Source: Streptomyces sp. XD-27
Lineage (GTDB): Bacteria > Actinomycetota > Actinomycetes > Streptomycetales > Streptomycetaceae
NCBI RefSeq assembly: GCF_030553055.1
Contig: NZ_CP130713.1
Coordinates: 5,642,001-5,706,000, forward strand
Reading direction: 5' to 3'
Length of the DNA: 64,000 nt
Shown: positions 45,495-54,905 of the stretch, in pieces
Layout of the letters: the number at the start of each line of letters is the position of its first letter
Position numbering within the stretch: position 1 is the first letter of the stretch
Notes under the pieces: generated by a model
Database searches by the model: none
Told to the model about the DNA's origin: nothing
What the model saw: the letters and a program-made list of their open reading frames with translations, nothing else
Made by a program: the position numbers and the translations under genes

Positions 45495-48155
45495 GTGAAG
45501 GCCATCCGTCGATTCACCGTACGTCCCGTCCTTCCCGAACCCCTACGACCCCTCAGCGACCTGGCGCGCAATCTGCGCTGGTCCTGGCACCCCGAGACGC
45601 GCGACCTGTTCGAGTCCGTCGACCCCGACGGCTGGCGGGCCGCCGACGGCGACCCGGTGCGGCTGCTGGGCTCCGTCCCCGCCGACCGGCTGGCCGCGCT
45701 CGCCGCCGACCCCGGCTTCCTGCGGCGGCTGTCGGCCGCCGCCGAGGACCTGTCCCGATACCTCGGCGAACCCCGCTGGTACCAGCGCCGGGAAGGCGGG
45801 CCCGCCGCCATCGCCTACTTCTCGCCCGAGTTCGGCATCACCGCCGCCCTTCCCCAGTACTCCGGCGGGCTCGGCATCCTCGCCGGGGACCACCTCAAGG
45901 CCGCCAGCGACCTGGGCGTACCCCTCATCGGCGTCGGGCTGCTGTACCGGCACGGCTACTTCCGGCAGAGCCTGTCCCGCGAGGGCTGGCAGCAGGAGCA
46001 CTACCCCGTACTCGACCCGCACGAGCTGCCGCTGACCCTGCTGTGCGAGCCCGACGGCGCGCCCGCCCAGGTCGTCCTCGCGCTGCCCGGCGGGCGTCTG
46101 CTGCGCGCCCGGATCTGGCAGGTGGCGGTCGGCCGGGTGCCGCTGCTGCTGCTCGACTCCGGCGTGGAGGACAACGCGCCCGGCGAACGCGGCGTCACCG
46201 ACCGGCTCTACGGCGGCGGCAGCGAGCACCGGCTGCTCCAGGAGATGCTGCTGGGCATCGGCGGGGTGCGCGCGGTGCGCGCGTACTGCCGGCTGACCGG
46301 GCACCGGGCCCCCGAGGTGTTCCACACCAACGAGGGCCACGCCGGGTTCCTCGGCCTGGAGCGGCTCCAGGAGCTGGTCGCCGCCGGAGCCGAGACCGAC
46401 GCCGCGCTCGAGGCGGTCCGCGCCGGCACCGTCTTCACCACCCACACCCCGGTCCCGGCCGGGATCGACCGCTTCGACCGGCGGCTCGTCGCCCGCCACT
46501 TCGGGCCCGACGGCGAGCTGCCCGCGATCCCCGTCGAACGGATCCTGGAGCTGGGCGCGGAGACCGGGGCCGACGCCCGGCCCGACCTGTTCAACATGGC
46601 CCTCATGGGGCTGCGGCTGGCGCAGCGCGCCAACGGCGTGTCCGTCCTCCACGGGCAGGTCAGCCGGGAGCTGTTCGCGGACCTGTGGCCGGACTTCGAC
46701 GCCGAGGAGGTGCCCATCACCTCCGTCACCAACGGGGTGCACGCCCCCACCTGGGTGGCGCCGGAGGTCCACCGGCTCGGCGCCGACCGGATCGGCGCGC
46801 GCCGATCCGAGCGGGCGCTGTCCGTCGGCGGCGCCGGGAGCTGGGACTTCGTCGCCGATGTCCCCGACCGCGAGATCTGGGAGCTGCGCCGGTCCCTGCG
46901 CGCCCGACTGGTCGCCGAGGTACGGGCCCGGCTGTACGCGTCGTGGCGGCAGCGCGGCGCGGGCGCCGCCGAACTCGGCTGGATCGACGGCGTACTGGAC
47001 CCGGACGTGCTGACGGTGGGCTTCGCCCGCCGTGTCCCCTCCTACAAGCGGCTGACCCTCATGCTGCGCGACCGCGACCGGCTGACGGAGCTCCTGCTGC
47101 ATCCCGAGCGGCCGGTGCAGATCGTCGTCGCGGGCAAGGCGCACCCCGCCGACGACGGCGGCAAGCGCCTGGTCCAGGAGCTGGTGCGGTTCGCCGACGA
47201 GCCGCACGTGCGGCACCGCGTGGTCTTCCTGCCCGACTACGGGATGGCCATGGCCCGCACGCTCTACCCCGGCTGCGACGTCTGGCTGAACAACCCGCTG
47301 CGCCCGCTGGAGGCGTGCGGCACCTCCGGGATGAAGGCCGCGCTCAACGGCTGCCTCAACCTCTCGGTGCTGGACGGCTGGTGGGACGAGTGGTACGAGC
47401 CGGACTTCGGCTGGGCGATCCCCACCGCGGACGGCGCGGACACCGACGAGGCCCGCCGCGACGACCTGGAGGCCGCGGCGCTGTACGAGCTGCTGGCCGA
47501 GCGGGTCGCGCCGCGCTTCTACGACCGGGACGCGGCCGGGCTGCCGGGCCGCTGGATCGAGATGGTCCGCCGCACGCTGGCCGGTCTCGGCCCGAAGGTG
47601 CTGGCCGGGCGGATGGTCCGGGAGTACGTGGAGCGGCTGTACGCCCCCGCGGCCCGCGCCCACCGCGCGCTGGACCCGGCGGCCGCCGGAGCGCTGGCGG
47701 CCTGGAAGGCACGGGTGCGCGAGGCGTGGCCGCGGGTCGCCGTCGACCATGTGGAGGCGGGGCGTTCGGCTCCGGCGGCCGACGGCGCGGCTCTCGCGGG
47801 CGACGGCGCGGCGGCGGAGCTGGGGACGGTGCTGCCGCTGCGGGTGGGGGTCGGTCTCGGCGGGCTGGCACCGGCCGACGTGGAGGTGCAGGTGGTCGCG
47901 GGGCGGGTCGGCGCGGACGACCGGATCATCGAGCCGGTCGTCACGCCGCTGAAGCCGGCCGGCGGCCCGGACCTGGAGGGCCGGGTGGTGTACGAGGGCC
48001 CGCTGGCCCTGGACCGCACCGGCCCGTTCGGCTACACGGTGCGGGTGCTGCCCGCGCACCCGCTGCTGGCCGACGCGGCCGAGCTGGGGCTGGTCGCCGT
48101 ACCGCCCCGGACGGGCGCGGGCAGCGACGAGGCCGCCGGCGTGCTGCTGCGCTGA
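45495..48155 (+). CDS. glgP: Alpha-glucan phosphorylase
   Basis: An 886-residue GT35 phosphorylase releasing glucose-1-phosphate from glycogen-type glucan. GTG 45495 gives VKAIRRFTVRPVLPEPLRPLSDLARNLRWSWHP, the family start. FGITAALPQYSGGLGILAGDHLK and FHTNEGHAGFLGLER follow. PSYKRLTLM and the PLP-binding lysine in EACGTSGMKAALNG are intact. The C-terminal part (LPLRVGVGLGGLAPADVEVQVV) is the extra beta-domain of the actinobacterial form. It balances the divergent GlgE synthetic genes. The start lacks a strong ribosome site. Confidence 0.96.
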   Translation: MKAIRRFTVRPVLPEPLRPLSDLARNLRWSWHPETRDLFESVDPDGWRAADGDPVRLLGSVPADRLAALAADPGFLRRLSAAAEDLSRYLGEPRWYQRREGGPAAIAYFSPEFGITAALPQYSGGLGILAGDHLKAASDLGVPLIGVGLLYRHGYFRQSLSREGWQQEHYPVLDPHELPLTLLCEPDGAPAQVVLALPGGRLLRARIWQVAVGRVPLLLLDSGVEDNAPGERGVTDRLYGGGSEHRLLQEMLLGIGGVRAVRAYCRLTGHRAPEVFHTNEGHAGFLGLERLQELVAAGAETDAALEAVRAGTVFTTHTPVPAGIDRFDRRLVARHFGPDGELPAIPVERILELGAETGADARPDLFNMALMGLRLAQRANGVSVLHGQVSRELFADLWPDFDAEEVPITSVTNGVHAPTWVAPEVHRLGADRIGARRSERALSVGGAGSWDFVADVPDREIWELRRSLRARLVAEVRARLYASWRQRGAGAAELGWIDGVLDPDVLTVGFARRVPSYKRLTLMLRDRDRLTELLLHPERPVQIVVAGKAHPADDGGKRLVQELVRFADEPHVRHRVVFLPDYGMAMARTLYPGCDVWLNNPLRPLEACGTSGMKAALNGCLNLSVLDGWWDEWYEPDFGWAIPTADGADTDEARRDDLEAAALYELLAERVAPRFYDRDAAGLPGRWIEMVRRTLAGLGPKVLAGRMVREYVERLYAPAARAHRALDPAAAGALAAWKARVREAWPRVAVDHVEAGRSAPAADGAALAGDGAAAELGTVLPLRVGVGLGGLAPADVEVQVVAGRVGADDRIIEPVVTPLKPAGGPDLEGRVVYEGPLALDRTGPFGYTVRVLPAHPLLADAAELGLVAVPPRTGAGSDEAAGVLLR

Positions 48156-48179
48156 CCGGCGGCCTCTGAGTGCTTGGGT

Positions 48180-48221
48180 GGGCGGTGCCGGGGGCGGCTC
48201 TGGCAGCCCCGGGCACCGCCC
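48180..48221. terminator. Bidirectional terminator between glgP and the first M4 protease gene
   Basis: GGGCGGTGCC at 48180-48189 pairs with GGCACCGCCC at 48212-48221; an inner GGGGGC/GCCCCG stem extends it. It lies between two convergent genes. Confidence 0.85.
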
Positions 48222-48249
48222 GGATTGTGGGGGGTGGTGCGTTGTCGTC

Positions 48250-49932
48250 CTAGGCGGTGTGCTTGACGTTGATGCCCGCCCAGGCGTTGTTCACGGCCTT
48301 GTACTCGGTGCTGTTGTGGCCGTACAGCGCCCTGGCCGCCTTGAGCGTCGCGTCGCGCGCGCCCTTGTAGTTGGTGGTCGAGGTCATGTACGTGGTGAGC
48401 GCCTTGTACCAGATCTTCTCGGCCTTGGCCCGGCCGATGCCCTTGACCGTGCGGCCGTCCTTCGTCGGGCTGTCGTAGGTCACGCCGCCGATGACCTTCC
48501 GCCCGCTGCCCTCGGACAGCAGGTAGAAGAAGTGGTTGGCGGGGCCGGAGGTCAGGTGCGGGTCCTCCGCGCCCATGCCGCTCTTCCAGTAGTCGAAGGA
48601 CGCGCCGTCCTTGCTGGGCTTGTCCATGTAGCGCAGCGGGGTGCCGTCGCCGTTGATGTTGATCTTCTCGCCGATGAGGTAGTCGCCCGGGTCCTTGGGG
48701 TTCTTGGCGTAGAACTCCACGGCGGTGCCGAAGATGTCGGAGGTGGCCTCGTTGAGGCCGCCGGACTCGCCGCTGTAGACCAGGCCGGCGGTGGCCGAGG
48801 TCAGACCGTGGCTCATCTCGTGGCCGGCGACGTCCAGCGAGGTGAGCGGGTTGTTGTTGCCCTCACCGTCGCCGTAGGTCATGCAGAAGCAGTCGTCGTC
48901 CCAGAAGGCGTTGACGTACCCGTTGCCGAAGTGGACGCGGGAGGGGGCGGCCTTGCCGTTGTTCTTGATGCCGTTGCGGCCCAGGACCTTCTTGTAGTAG
49001 TCCCAGGTCATGGCGGCGCCGTAGTGGGCGTCGACGGCGGCGGTCTGGCCGTTGGACGGCTTGCCGTTGCCCCACTTGTCGTCGGCGTCGTAGTAGCGCC
49101 ACTTCGGGATGTCGAGGTAGTCCTCCTCGCTCCCGCCGTGCTTGAGGTTGTACGTGACGTGGCCGCCGCGGGCCTTGTCCGTCAGCGTGTACCGGCCGTC
49201 GGAGCCCTTGACGGTGCCGAGCTTGACGTCGCCGTTGTGCTGGCCCGTGCCCGTGCCGGTGACGATGGCCTCGTACTCGTACAGCTTGGCGCCGGTGTCG
49301 GCGTCGGTGATGACGTGCAGCTTGGACGGGGTGCCGTCGTGCTGGAGCCCGCCGACGACGGTCTCGTAGGCCAGGACCGGCTTGCCGGTGGCGGCCCAGA
49401 CCACCTTGCGCGGGGCGCCGTCGGCCTCGGCCCCCTTCGTCTCGCCGGAGGACTTCGCGATGCCCAGGGCCTTCTTCGCGGCGCCGGCCGGGGCGACGTC
49501 GGCCTTGGTGTCGGCGACCTTGATGGTGGCGCTGGTGGCCTTGGTTACCTCCTGCGTGGCGCCGTCGGCGGAGGTGTGCACGATCAGGTCGCCGCCGAGG
49601 ACCGGCAGGCCGTCGTAGGTGCGCTCGTACCGGGTGTGCGTGGTGCCGTCGGCGTCCTTGACGACGTCGCGGACGACCAGCTTCTCCTTGCCGCCCAGGC
49701 GCAGTTCGTCGGCGGTGTCGGCGGTGTGGGCCTGGGCCGTGCGCAGCAGCTCGGCGCGGACCGAGGCGGAGAGGTTCAGCGTCGTGGCGCCGGACTCGGC
49801 GGTCTTGGGGGTGGCCGCATCGGCGGAGCCGGTGATCGTGGCGGCCGTGATCAGCGCGGCGGCGATGGCCGTCGCGGAGGCGGCGACGGCGGTGCGGCGG
49901 CTTCTCAGGGGCGATATGGAACCAGAGCGCAC
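48250..49932 (-). CDS. Secreted M4 family metalloprotease A
   Basis: A 560-residue thermolysin-type zinc protease prepro-protein. GTG 49932 with an AGGAG site gives VRSGSISPLRSRRTAVAAS, a Sec or Tat-like signal. The FTP/PepSY propeptide contains YERTYDGLPVLGGDLIVH. The catalytic domain has zinc motif DVAGHEMSHGLTS and third ligand GGLNEATSDIFG. The distal HLTSGPANHFFYLLSEG carries the transition-state His. The paired cysteines in DDDCFCMTYGDG are conserved in all three paralogs. It ends right after the M4 domain. It differs from B and C by HEMSH instead of HEMTH. Confidence 0.96.
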   Translation of the reverse strand: MRSGSISPLRSRRTAVAASATAIAAALITAATITGSADAATPKTAESGATTLNLSASVRAELLRTAQAHTADTADELRLGGKEKLVVRDVVKDADGTTHTRYERTYDGLPVLGGDLIVHTSADGATQEVTKATSATIKVADTKADVAPAGAAKKALGIAKSSGETKGAEADGAPRKVVWAATGKPVLAYETVVGGLQHDGTPSKLHVITDADTGAKLYEYEAIVTGTGTGQHNGDVKLGTVKGSDGRYTLTDKARGGHVTYNLKHGGSEEDYLDIPKWRYYDADDKWGNGKPSNGQTAAVDAHYGAAMTWDYYKKVLGRNGIKNNGKAAPSRVHFGNGYVNAFWDDDCFCMTYGDGEGNNNPLTSLDVAGHEMSHGLTSATAGLVYSGESGGLNEATSDIFGTAVEFYAKNPKDPGDYLIGEKININGDGTPLRYMDKPSKDGASFDYWKSGMGAEDPHLTSGPANHFFYLLSEGSGRKVIGGVTYDSPTKDGRTVKGIGRAKAEKIWYKALTTYMTSTTNYKGARDATLKAARALYGHNSTEYKAVNNAWAGINVKHTA

Positions 49933-50227
49933 GCGGAGACTCCTGGTGACGTGGGGAGTTGGGCAGGCGGCAGCGTCACCCGAGACGGCAAGGGTGCGGC
50001 TGTGTCGCATGTGGGGGGAAGACTGCCATCAGACAAGTGTTCATGTCACGGGCGATATGACTGATTGACAGGAAGATGTCCGGTAAAGGGATTGTCAAAT
50101 CCGGATAACGACGACGAGCGGTGCCCGGAAGGAGATATTCCGGACACCGCTCGTTCGGCATCACGTGCTCGCGCCACCGCCGTTCAGTCCGCCGCCCAAG
50201 GCGGTCCGCCGGCCGCGCGGAGGGGGC
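49933..50227. other. Intergenic region between proteases A and B
   Basis: 295 bases. It holds the promoter region of protease A, including a GACTG...CATGTCACG block (50023-50049) shared with protease B, and the terminator of protease B at 50114-50154. Confidence 0.65.
50114..50154 (-). terminator. Terminator of protease B
   Basis: A 17-bp inverted repeat with one mismatch (ACGAGCGGTGCCCGGAA at 50114-50130 against 50138-50154), 74 bases after the protease B stop. Confidence 0.75.
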
Positions 50228-51892
50228 TTACTTGACGTTGACCCCGGCCCAGGCGGCGTCGATGCCCTTGTACTCGGCGCTGTCGGCGCCGAAGAGGTCG
50301 GTCGCGGCCTTGAGCGTCGCCTCGCGGGCGGCGTGGTAGTCCGTGGTCGACGTCATGTACGTGGTCAGGGCCTTGTACCAGATCTTCTCGACCTTCTCCC
50401 GGCCGATGCCCTCGACCGTGGAGCCGTCGGCCGTCGGGCTGTCGTACTTGACCCCGTTGATCTCCTTCTCGCCGCTGCCCTCGGAGGCGAGGTAGAAGAA
50501 GTGGTTGGCGACACCGGAGGAGTGGTGGACGTCCTCGTTGCCGACGCCGTCGTACCAGTCGTCCTTGGACGAGCCGTCCTTGCTCGGCTTGTCCATGTAG
50601 CGCAGCGGGGTGCCGTCGCCGCGGATGTCGATCTTCTCGCCGACGAGGTAGTCGCCGACGTCCTCGCCGTTCTTGGCGTTGAACTCCACCGCGGCGGCGA
50701 AGATGTCGGAGGTGGCCTCGTTCAGGCCGCCGGACTCGCCGCTGTACTCCAGGCCCGCGGTGTTCGAGGTGACGCCGTGGGTCATCTCGTGCGCCGCCAC
50801 GTCGATGGAGGTCAGCGGCTTCTTGTTGCCGTCACCGTCGCCGTAGGTCATGCAGAAGCAGCTGTCGTCCCAGAAGGCGTTGACGTAGTTGTCGCCGTAG
50901 TGGACCCGGGAGTACGCGCCCTTGCCGTCGCCCTTGATGCCGTCGCGGCCGTGCACGCTCTTGTAGTAGTCCCAGGTGAGCGCGGCGCCGTAGTGGGCGT
51001 CGACGGCGGCGGTCTGCGCGTCCTCGGGCTTGCCGGTGCCCCAGGCGTCGTCCTCGTCGGTGAACAGCTCGCCCTCGCCGTTCTCGCCGTGGTCGAGGTT
51101 GGTCGTCTTGTGGCCACCGCGCTCGGCGTCGTTCAGCGTGAAGCCGCTGCCCTCCTTGCTGGTGCCCAGCTCGACCTTGCCGCCGTACTGGCTCTCGCCG
51201 CTGCCGGTCTCGATGCCCTGGTACTCGTAGAGCTTCTTGCCGGTGGTGGCGTCGGTGATGACGTGCAGCTGGTTGGGGGTGCCGTCCTTCTGCAGGCCGC
51301 CGACGACGGTCTCGTAGGCCAGCACGGGCTTGCCGGTGGCCGCCCAGATCACCTTGCGCGGGGCGCGGCTGGCCTCCGCCTTCGACGTGTCGTCGGCCTT
51401 GGCCAGCTTGACCGCGGACCGCTCGGCGGCGGCCGGCGCCAGCTTGGGCGTCGTGGAGGCGACCGTGACGGCGGCCTTGGTGGACTTGGTGACGCCGCGG
51501 ACCTTGCCGGACTTGGTCTCGTGGACGATCAGGTCGCCGCCGAGCACCGGCAGGCCCTCGTACGTGCGGTTGTAGCGGGTGTGGGTCGAGCCGTCGGCGT
51601 CCTTGATGACGTCCTTGACGACCAGCTTCTCCTTGGCGCCCAGGCGCAGAGCCTTGGCGGTGTCCGCCTTGGTGGCGTTGGCGTCGCGCAGCAGCTCGAC
51701 GCGCTGGGACGGGGAGAGCTTGACGGGCATGGCGCCCGTTGCGGCCTGGGATCCCTTGCCGGGCGCGGCCCCGGCGGAGCCGGTGGTCATGCCGGTGGCG
51801 ATCAGCGCGGCCGCGGCGACCGCGGCGCCCGCGGCAGCGGCCGTACGGCGCTTGCGGGACGCGAATATGGGCATGCGAGAGTGCTTGCTCAC
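50228..51892 (-). CDS. Secreted M4 family metalloprotease B
   Basis: A 554-residue paralog of protease A. GTG 51892 (ribosome site GAGGAG) gives VSKHSRMPIFASRKRRTAAAAG and an Ala-rich signal. The propeptide reads LSPSQRVELLRDANATKADTAKAL and YNRTYEGLPVLGGDLIVHE. The catalytic domain has DVAAHEMTHGVTS, GGLNEATSDIFAAAVEFN and VHHSSGVANHFFYLASEG. It ends KGIDAAWAGVNVK without extra domains. More acidic than A (for example FTDEDDAW, GENGEGE), which may mean a different calcium or surface preference. It most likely secretes as a zymogen. Confidence 0.96.
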   Translation of the reverse strand: MSKHSRMPIFASRKRRTAAAAGAAVAAAALIATGMTTGSAGAAPGKGSQAATGAMPVKLSPSQRVELLRDANATKADTAKALRLGAKEKLVVKDVIKDADGSTHTRYNRTYEGLPVLGGDLIVHETKSGKVRGVTKSTKAAVTVASTTPKLAPAAAERSAVKLAKADDTSKAEASRAPRKVIWAATGKPVLAYETVVGGLQKDGTPNQLHVITDATTGKKLYEYQGIETGSGESQYGGKVELGTSKEGSGFTLNDAERGGHKTTNLDHGENGEGELFTDEDDAWGTGKPEDAQTAAVDAHYGAALTWDYYKSVHGRDGIKGDGKGAYSRVHYGDNYVNAFWDDSCFCMTYGDGDGNKKPLTSIDVAAHEMTHGVTSNTAGLEYSGESGGLNEATSDIFAAAVEFNAKNGEDVGDYLVGEKIDIRGDGTPLRYMDKPSKDGSSKDDWYDGVGNEDVHHSSGVANHFFYLASEGSGEKEINGVKYDSPTADGSTVEGIGREKVEKIWYKALTTYMTSTTDYHAAREATLKAATDLFGADSAEYKGIDAAWAGVNVK

Positions 51893-52008
51893 GCTCAAAC
51901 TCCTCAGTGCTGTGGGGGGTTGGGCCGGACGGCAGGGAAGCGCCGGCCGGCCCGAAACATGAGGTGCGGGTGCAAAGTTCGTGGGCAGACTGTCACACAA
52001 GAGGCGTA

Positions 52009-52017
52009 CATGTCACG
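52009..52017. promoter_or_regulatory. CATGTCACG block shared upstream of proteases A and B
   Basis: CATGTCACG occurs here (about 117 bases upstream of protease B) and at 50041-50049 (about 109 bases upstream of protease A), each preceded by a GCAGACTGTCA/GAAGACTGCCA-type stretch. Conserved spacing suggests a common promoter or operator inherited through duplication. Confidence 0.5.
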
Positions 52018-52128
52018 CGTCTTACGGGAGGACGGCCGGAAATTGTCCGCTGCCGACCATCGGGCCTCCGTATACCGGACGCCTTCCGGTAAGACGCCGG
52101 AGGGGCGAACACGGGAGGGGAGAACAGC

Positions 52129-52169
52129 AGGCGCCGCCCAAGGGAGTCGGGTCACCTTGGGCGGCGCCT
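52129..52169 (-). terminator. Terminator of protease C
   Basis: A perfect 15-bp stem (52129-52143 with 52155-52169) and 11-base loop, 43 bases after the protease C stop codon. Confidence 0.88.
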
Positions 52170-52212
52170 GGGTCACAGATGGCCGGAAGGGCCTACCTGG
52201 GCCCGGAAGGGC

Positions 52213-54519
52213 TTAGAAGGTCAGCTTCCAGCTGTTGATGTAGCCGGTGTCGATCGAGTAGACGTCCTGGACCTTGAGCTTCCAGGTGCCGCTCGCGGCC
52301 TCCGAGGAGGCGTTGACGGTGTACGTCGCCTGGACGTTGTCGGCCGAGTCCGAGGTGCTGGAGTTCTTCAGCCGGTAGGTCGTGCCGTCCGGCGCCACCA
52401 GGTCGATGACCAGGTCACCGCGGTAGGTGTGCACGATGTCCACGGCCACCTGGAGGGTGGAGGGCGCGTTGCCGGACCGGCTGACGGTGATCGGCGAGTA
52501 CACCGCGGCGCCCGCGTCCGGGATGGCGACGTCGGTGGTGCTCTCGAAGACGTTGCCGCCGCCGGTGGTGTTGACGGTCCACTTGAAGGAGGCGGTGCCG
52601 GTCTGGCGCGCGGAGTCCGTCACCGTGACCGTCACGCTGCTGGTGCCGGTGGTGGTCGGGGTGCCGGAGATCAGGCCGGTCGAGGCGTTGATCGACAGCC
52701 CGGTGGGCAGCCCGGTGGCCGCGTAGGACAGGGCGCCCGCGTTGGTGCTGGTCGCCTTGATCTGGAGGCTCGCGGCCTGGTTGACGATGGAGGTCTGGTC
52801 ACCGGGCGGGGTGACCGTGACGCCGTTGGAGACGCGGGAGCCGACGTTGATGCCGGCCCAGGCGTTGGCCACGTTGTTGTACGTGGCGCTGCCCACGCCG
52901 AACAGCTCGCCCGCCGCCCACAGTGTCGCCTCGCGCGCACCCGCGTAGTTGGTGTTGGACTGCATCCGCTGGGTCAGCGCCTTGAACCAGATCTTCTCGG
53001 CGTTGGCCCGGCCGATGCCGGTGACGGGCAGTCCGTCGGAGGTCGGGCTGTTGTAGCTGACGCCGTTGATGACCTTGGCGCCGCTGCCCTCGGAGGCCAG
53101 GTAGAACCAGTGGTTGGCGGGGCCGGACGAGTAGTGGACGTCGATGCCGCCGATGCCCGAGTACCAGCTGTCCTTGGACGCGCCGTCCTTGCTGGGCTTG
53201 TCCATGTAGCGCAGCGGGGTGCCGTCGCCGTTGATGTCGATCTTCTCGCCGACGAGGTAGTCGCCGACGTCCTTGCTGTTGTTCGCGTTGAACTCCACCG
53301 CGGCGGCGAAGATGTCGGAGGTGGCCTCGTTGAGACCGCCGGACTCGCCGCTGTAGGTGAGGTCGGCCGTGGCGGAGGTGACGCCGTGCGTCATCTCGTG
53401 CGCGGCGACGTCGATGGAGGTCAGCGGGTGGGTGTTGCCCGAGCCGTCGCCGTAGGTCATGCAGAAGCAGTCGTCGGACCAGAAGGCGTTGACGTAGTTG
53501 TTGCCGTAGTGCACCCGGGAGTACGCGCCGACGCCGTCGCCGCGGATGCCCGACCGGCCGTGCACGTTCTTGTAGTAGTCCCAGGTGAGGCCCGCGCCGT
53601 AGTGCGCGTCGACGCCGGCGGTCTGGGCGTTGGACGGCGTGCCGTCGCCCCAGGTGTCGTCCGCGTCGGTGAACAGCGTGCCGGTGCCCGACGTGCCGTG
53701 CTTCAGGTCGTACGTCTTGTGGTTGCCGCGGCCGGTGTCCGTCATCGTGTACGAGGGGGCGGTGCCGATGGTCACCTGGCCGCTGTACTGGCTGTTGCCG
53801 GTGCCCTCCTTGATGCCCTGGTACTCGAAGAGCTTCGCGCCGGTGGTGGCGTCGGTGATGACGTGCAGCTCGTTGGGCGTGCCGTCCTCCTGGAGCCCGC
53901 CCACGACGGTCTCCCAGGCCAGGACGGGCGTGCCCTTGGCCGCCCAGACCACCTTCCGGGGCGCCTTGGCGGCCCGGGTGTCCTTCGAGCCCTGGGCGCG
54001 GGCACGCTTGACCGCGGCCTTCTCGGCGGTCGCGGGCGCGACCGCGGGCGTGGTGGAGGCGACCTTCACTCGGGCCTTGGTGGCCTTGGAGACGGTCTCG
54101 ACCTTGCCGCTCCTGCTCTCGTCGACGACGAGGTCGCCGCCGAGCACCGGCAGGCCGGCGTAGGTGCGCTCGTAGCGCGTGTGCGTGGTGCCGTCGACGT
54201 CCTTGATGACGTCCTTGACGACCAGCCTCTCCTTGGCGCCCAGGCCCAGCGCCTTGGCGGTGTCCGCCTTGGTCGCGTTGGCCTCGCGGATCAGCTCCGC
54301 CCGCTGCGCGGGGGACAGCTTCGCGGGCAGGGCGCCGGGGTCCGCCTTGGCGATGATCGTGCCCGAGGCGGGGGTGGTGCGTGCGCCGGCGTCGTCGTCG
54401 GGCCGGGCGGACGCGGCGCCCGTGGCCGTGCCGACGGCGAGCAGGGCGGTCACGGCGACGAGTGCGCCGACCGCGGTGGCGCGCCGATGGGGGGTGGATC
54501 TATGGGGGGTGGATCTCAC
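52213..54519 (-). CDS. Secreted M4 metalloprotease C with Ig-like and P domains
   Basis: 768 residues from GTG 54519 (AAGGAG site), the largest of the three paralogs. Signal with a short Arg-Ser-Thr-Pro-His repeat; propeptide KLSPAQRAELIREANATKADTAKALGLG. The M4 domain has DVAAHEMTHGVTS, GGLNEATSDIFAAAVEFN and VHYSSGPANHWFYLASEG. After the domain comes an immunoglobulin-like putative-Ig domain (LPTGLSINASTGLISGTPTTTGTSSVTVTV). The last 110 residues are a proprotein-convertase P domain (FESTTDVAIPDAGAAVYSPITV, VDIVHTYRGDLVIDLVAPDG, WKLKVQDVYSIDTGYINSWKLTF). The added domains probably aid stability or substrate binding. Confidence 0.96.
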   Translation of the reverse strand: MRSTPHRSTPHRRATAVGALVAVTALLAVGTATGAASARPDDDAGARTTPASGTIIAKADPGALPAKLSPAQRAELIREANATKADTAKALGLGAKERLVVKDVIKDVDGTTHTRYERTYAGLPVLGGDLVVDESRSGKVETVSKATKARVKVASTTPAVAPATAEKAAVKRARAQGSKDTRAAKAPRKVVWAAKGTPVLAWETVVGGLQEDGTPNELHVITDATTGAKLFEYQGIKEGTGNSQYSGQVTIGTAPSYTMTDTGRGNHKTYDLKHGTSGTGTLFTDADDTWGDGTPSNAQTAGVDAHYGAGLTWDYYKNVHGRSGIRGDGVGAYSRVHYGNNYVNAFWSDDCFCMTYGDGSGNTHPLTSIDVAAHEMTHGVTSATADLTYSGESGGLNEATSDIFAAAVEFNANNSKDVGDYLVGEKIDINGDGTPLRYMDKPSKDGASKDSWYSGIGGIDVHYSSGPANHWFYLASEGSGAKVINGVSYNSPTSDGLPVTGIGRANAEKIWFKALTQRMQSNTNYAGAREATLWAAGELFGVGSATYNNVANAWAGINVGSRVSNGVTVTPPGDQTSIVNQAASLQIKATSTNAGALSYAATGLPTGLSINASTGLISGTPTTTGTSSVTVTVTDSARQTGTASFKWTVNTTGGGNVFESTTDVAIPDAGAAVYSPITVSRSGNAPSTLQVAVDIVHTYRGDLVIDLVAPDGTTYRLKNSSTSDSADNVQATYTVNASSEAASGTWKLKVQDVYSIDTGYINSWKLTF

Positions 54520-54905
54520 GCTGACTCCTTCTGCGGTGGCCGCGCTGGATACGCGGACCGGCCAACACCGGTCGGCTGGGGCGCCGTCCGGGCCGAGCGA
54601 GGCAGAACACGTGGGGGAGGTGTGCCGAGCGGCACGGGTGTGCCGAATGGCACGGGGTGTGCGCGAGGGCACGGGAGGTGCGTTGCGCAAAGACGCGGAA
54701 GATCTCCGACGCGCGGCGGCAGGCTGTGGGGGATGCTGTGCGTCGGCCGAGGGAAGAGTGCCACCCCGCACCAGTGAATGTCAGGAGCGCGACAAAAACT
54801 TGGCCGGAAACTGTTCGTTGATACAACAGTGGTGTTCGCATAACGAACCGGGGTTGTGATCACGAACTCCCCCGACGCCGCCCACGGGCTCCGTACGATC
54901 AGTCC
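54520..54905. other. Divergent region between protease C and the DinB-like gene
   Basis: 386 bases without a supported gene. The protease-proximal part holds three tandem 18-base units (54621-54675); the distal part near 54780-54845 is AT-richer and probably promoter-bearing. Confidence 0.6.
54621..54675. repeat. Three tandem 18-base hairpin-forming repeats upstream of protease C
   Basis: TGTGCCGAGCGGCACGGG (54621), TGTGCCGAATGGCACGGG (54639) and TGTGCGCGAGGGCACGGG (54658). Each contains a GTGCC/GGCAC-type inverted repeat. They may be operator sites about 100-155 bases upstream of the protease. Confidence 0.7.

Larger units (their letters stand above)
51893..52212. other. Intergenic region between proteases B and C
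   Basis: 320 bases. It holds the protease B promoter region, with the CATGTCACG block at 52009-52017, and the protease C terminator at 52129-52169. No gene is seen. Confidence 0.65.

Noticed and set aside
45543..48059. A long minus-strand open frame opposite glgP
   Set aside because: Shadow of glgP, with no ribosome site and Gln/His/Arg-rich content.
54621..54675. A CRISPR array
   Set aside because: Repeats are directly adjacent with no unique spacers, only three units, and no cas genes are nearby.
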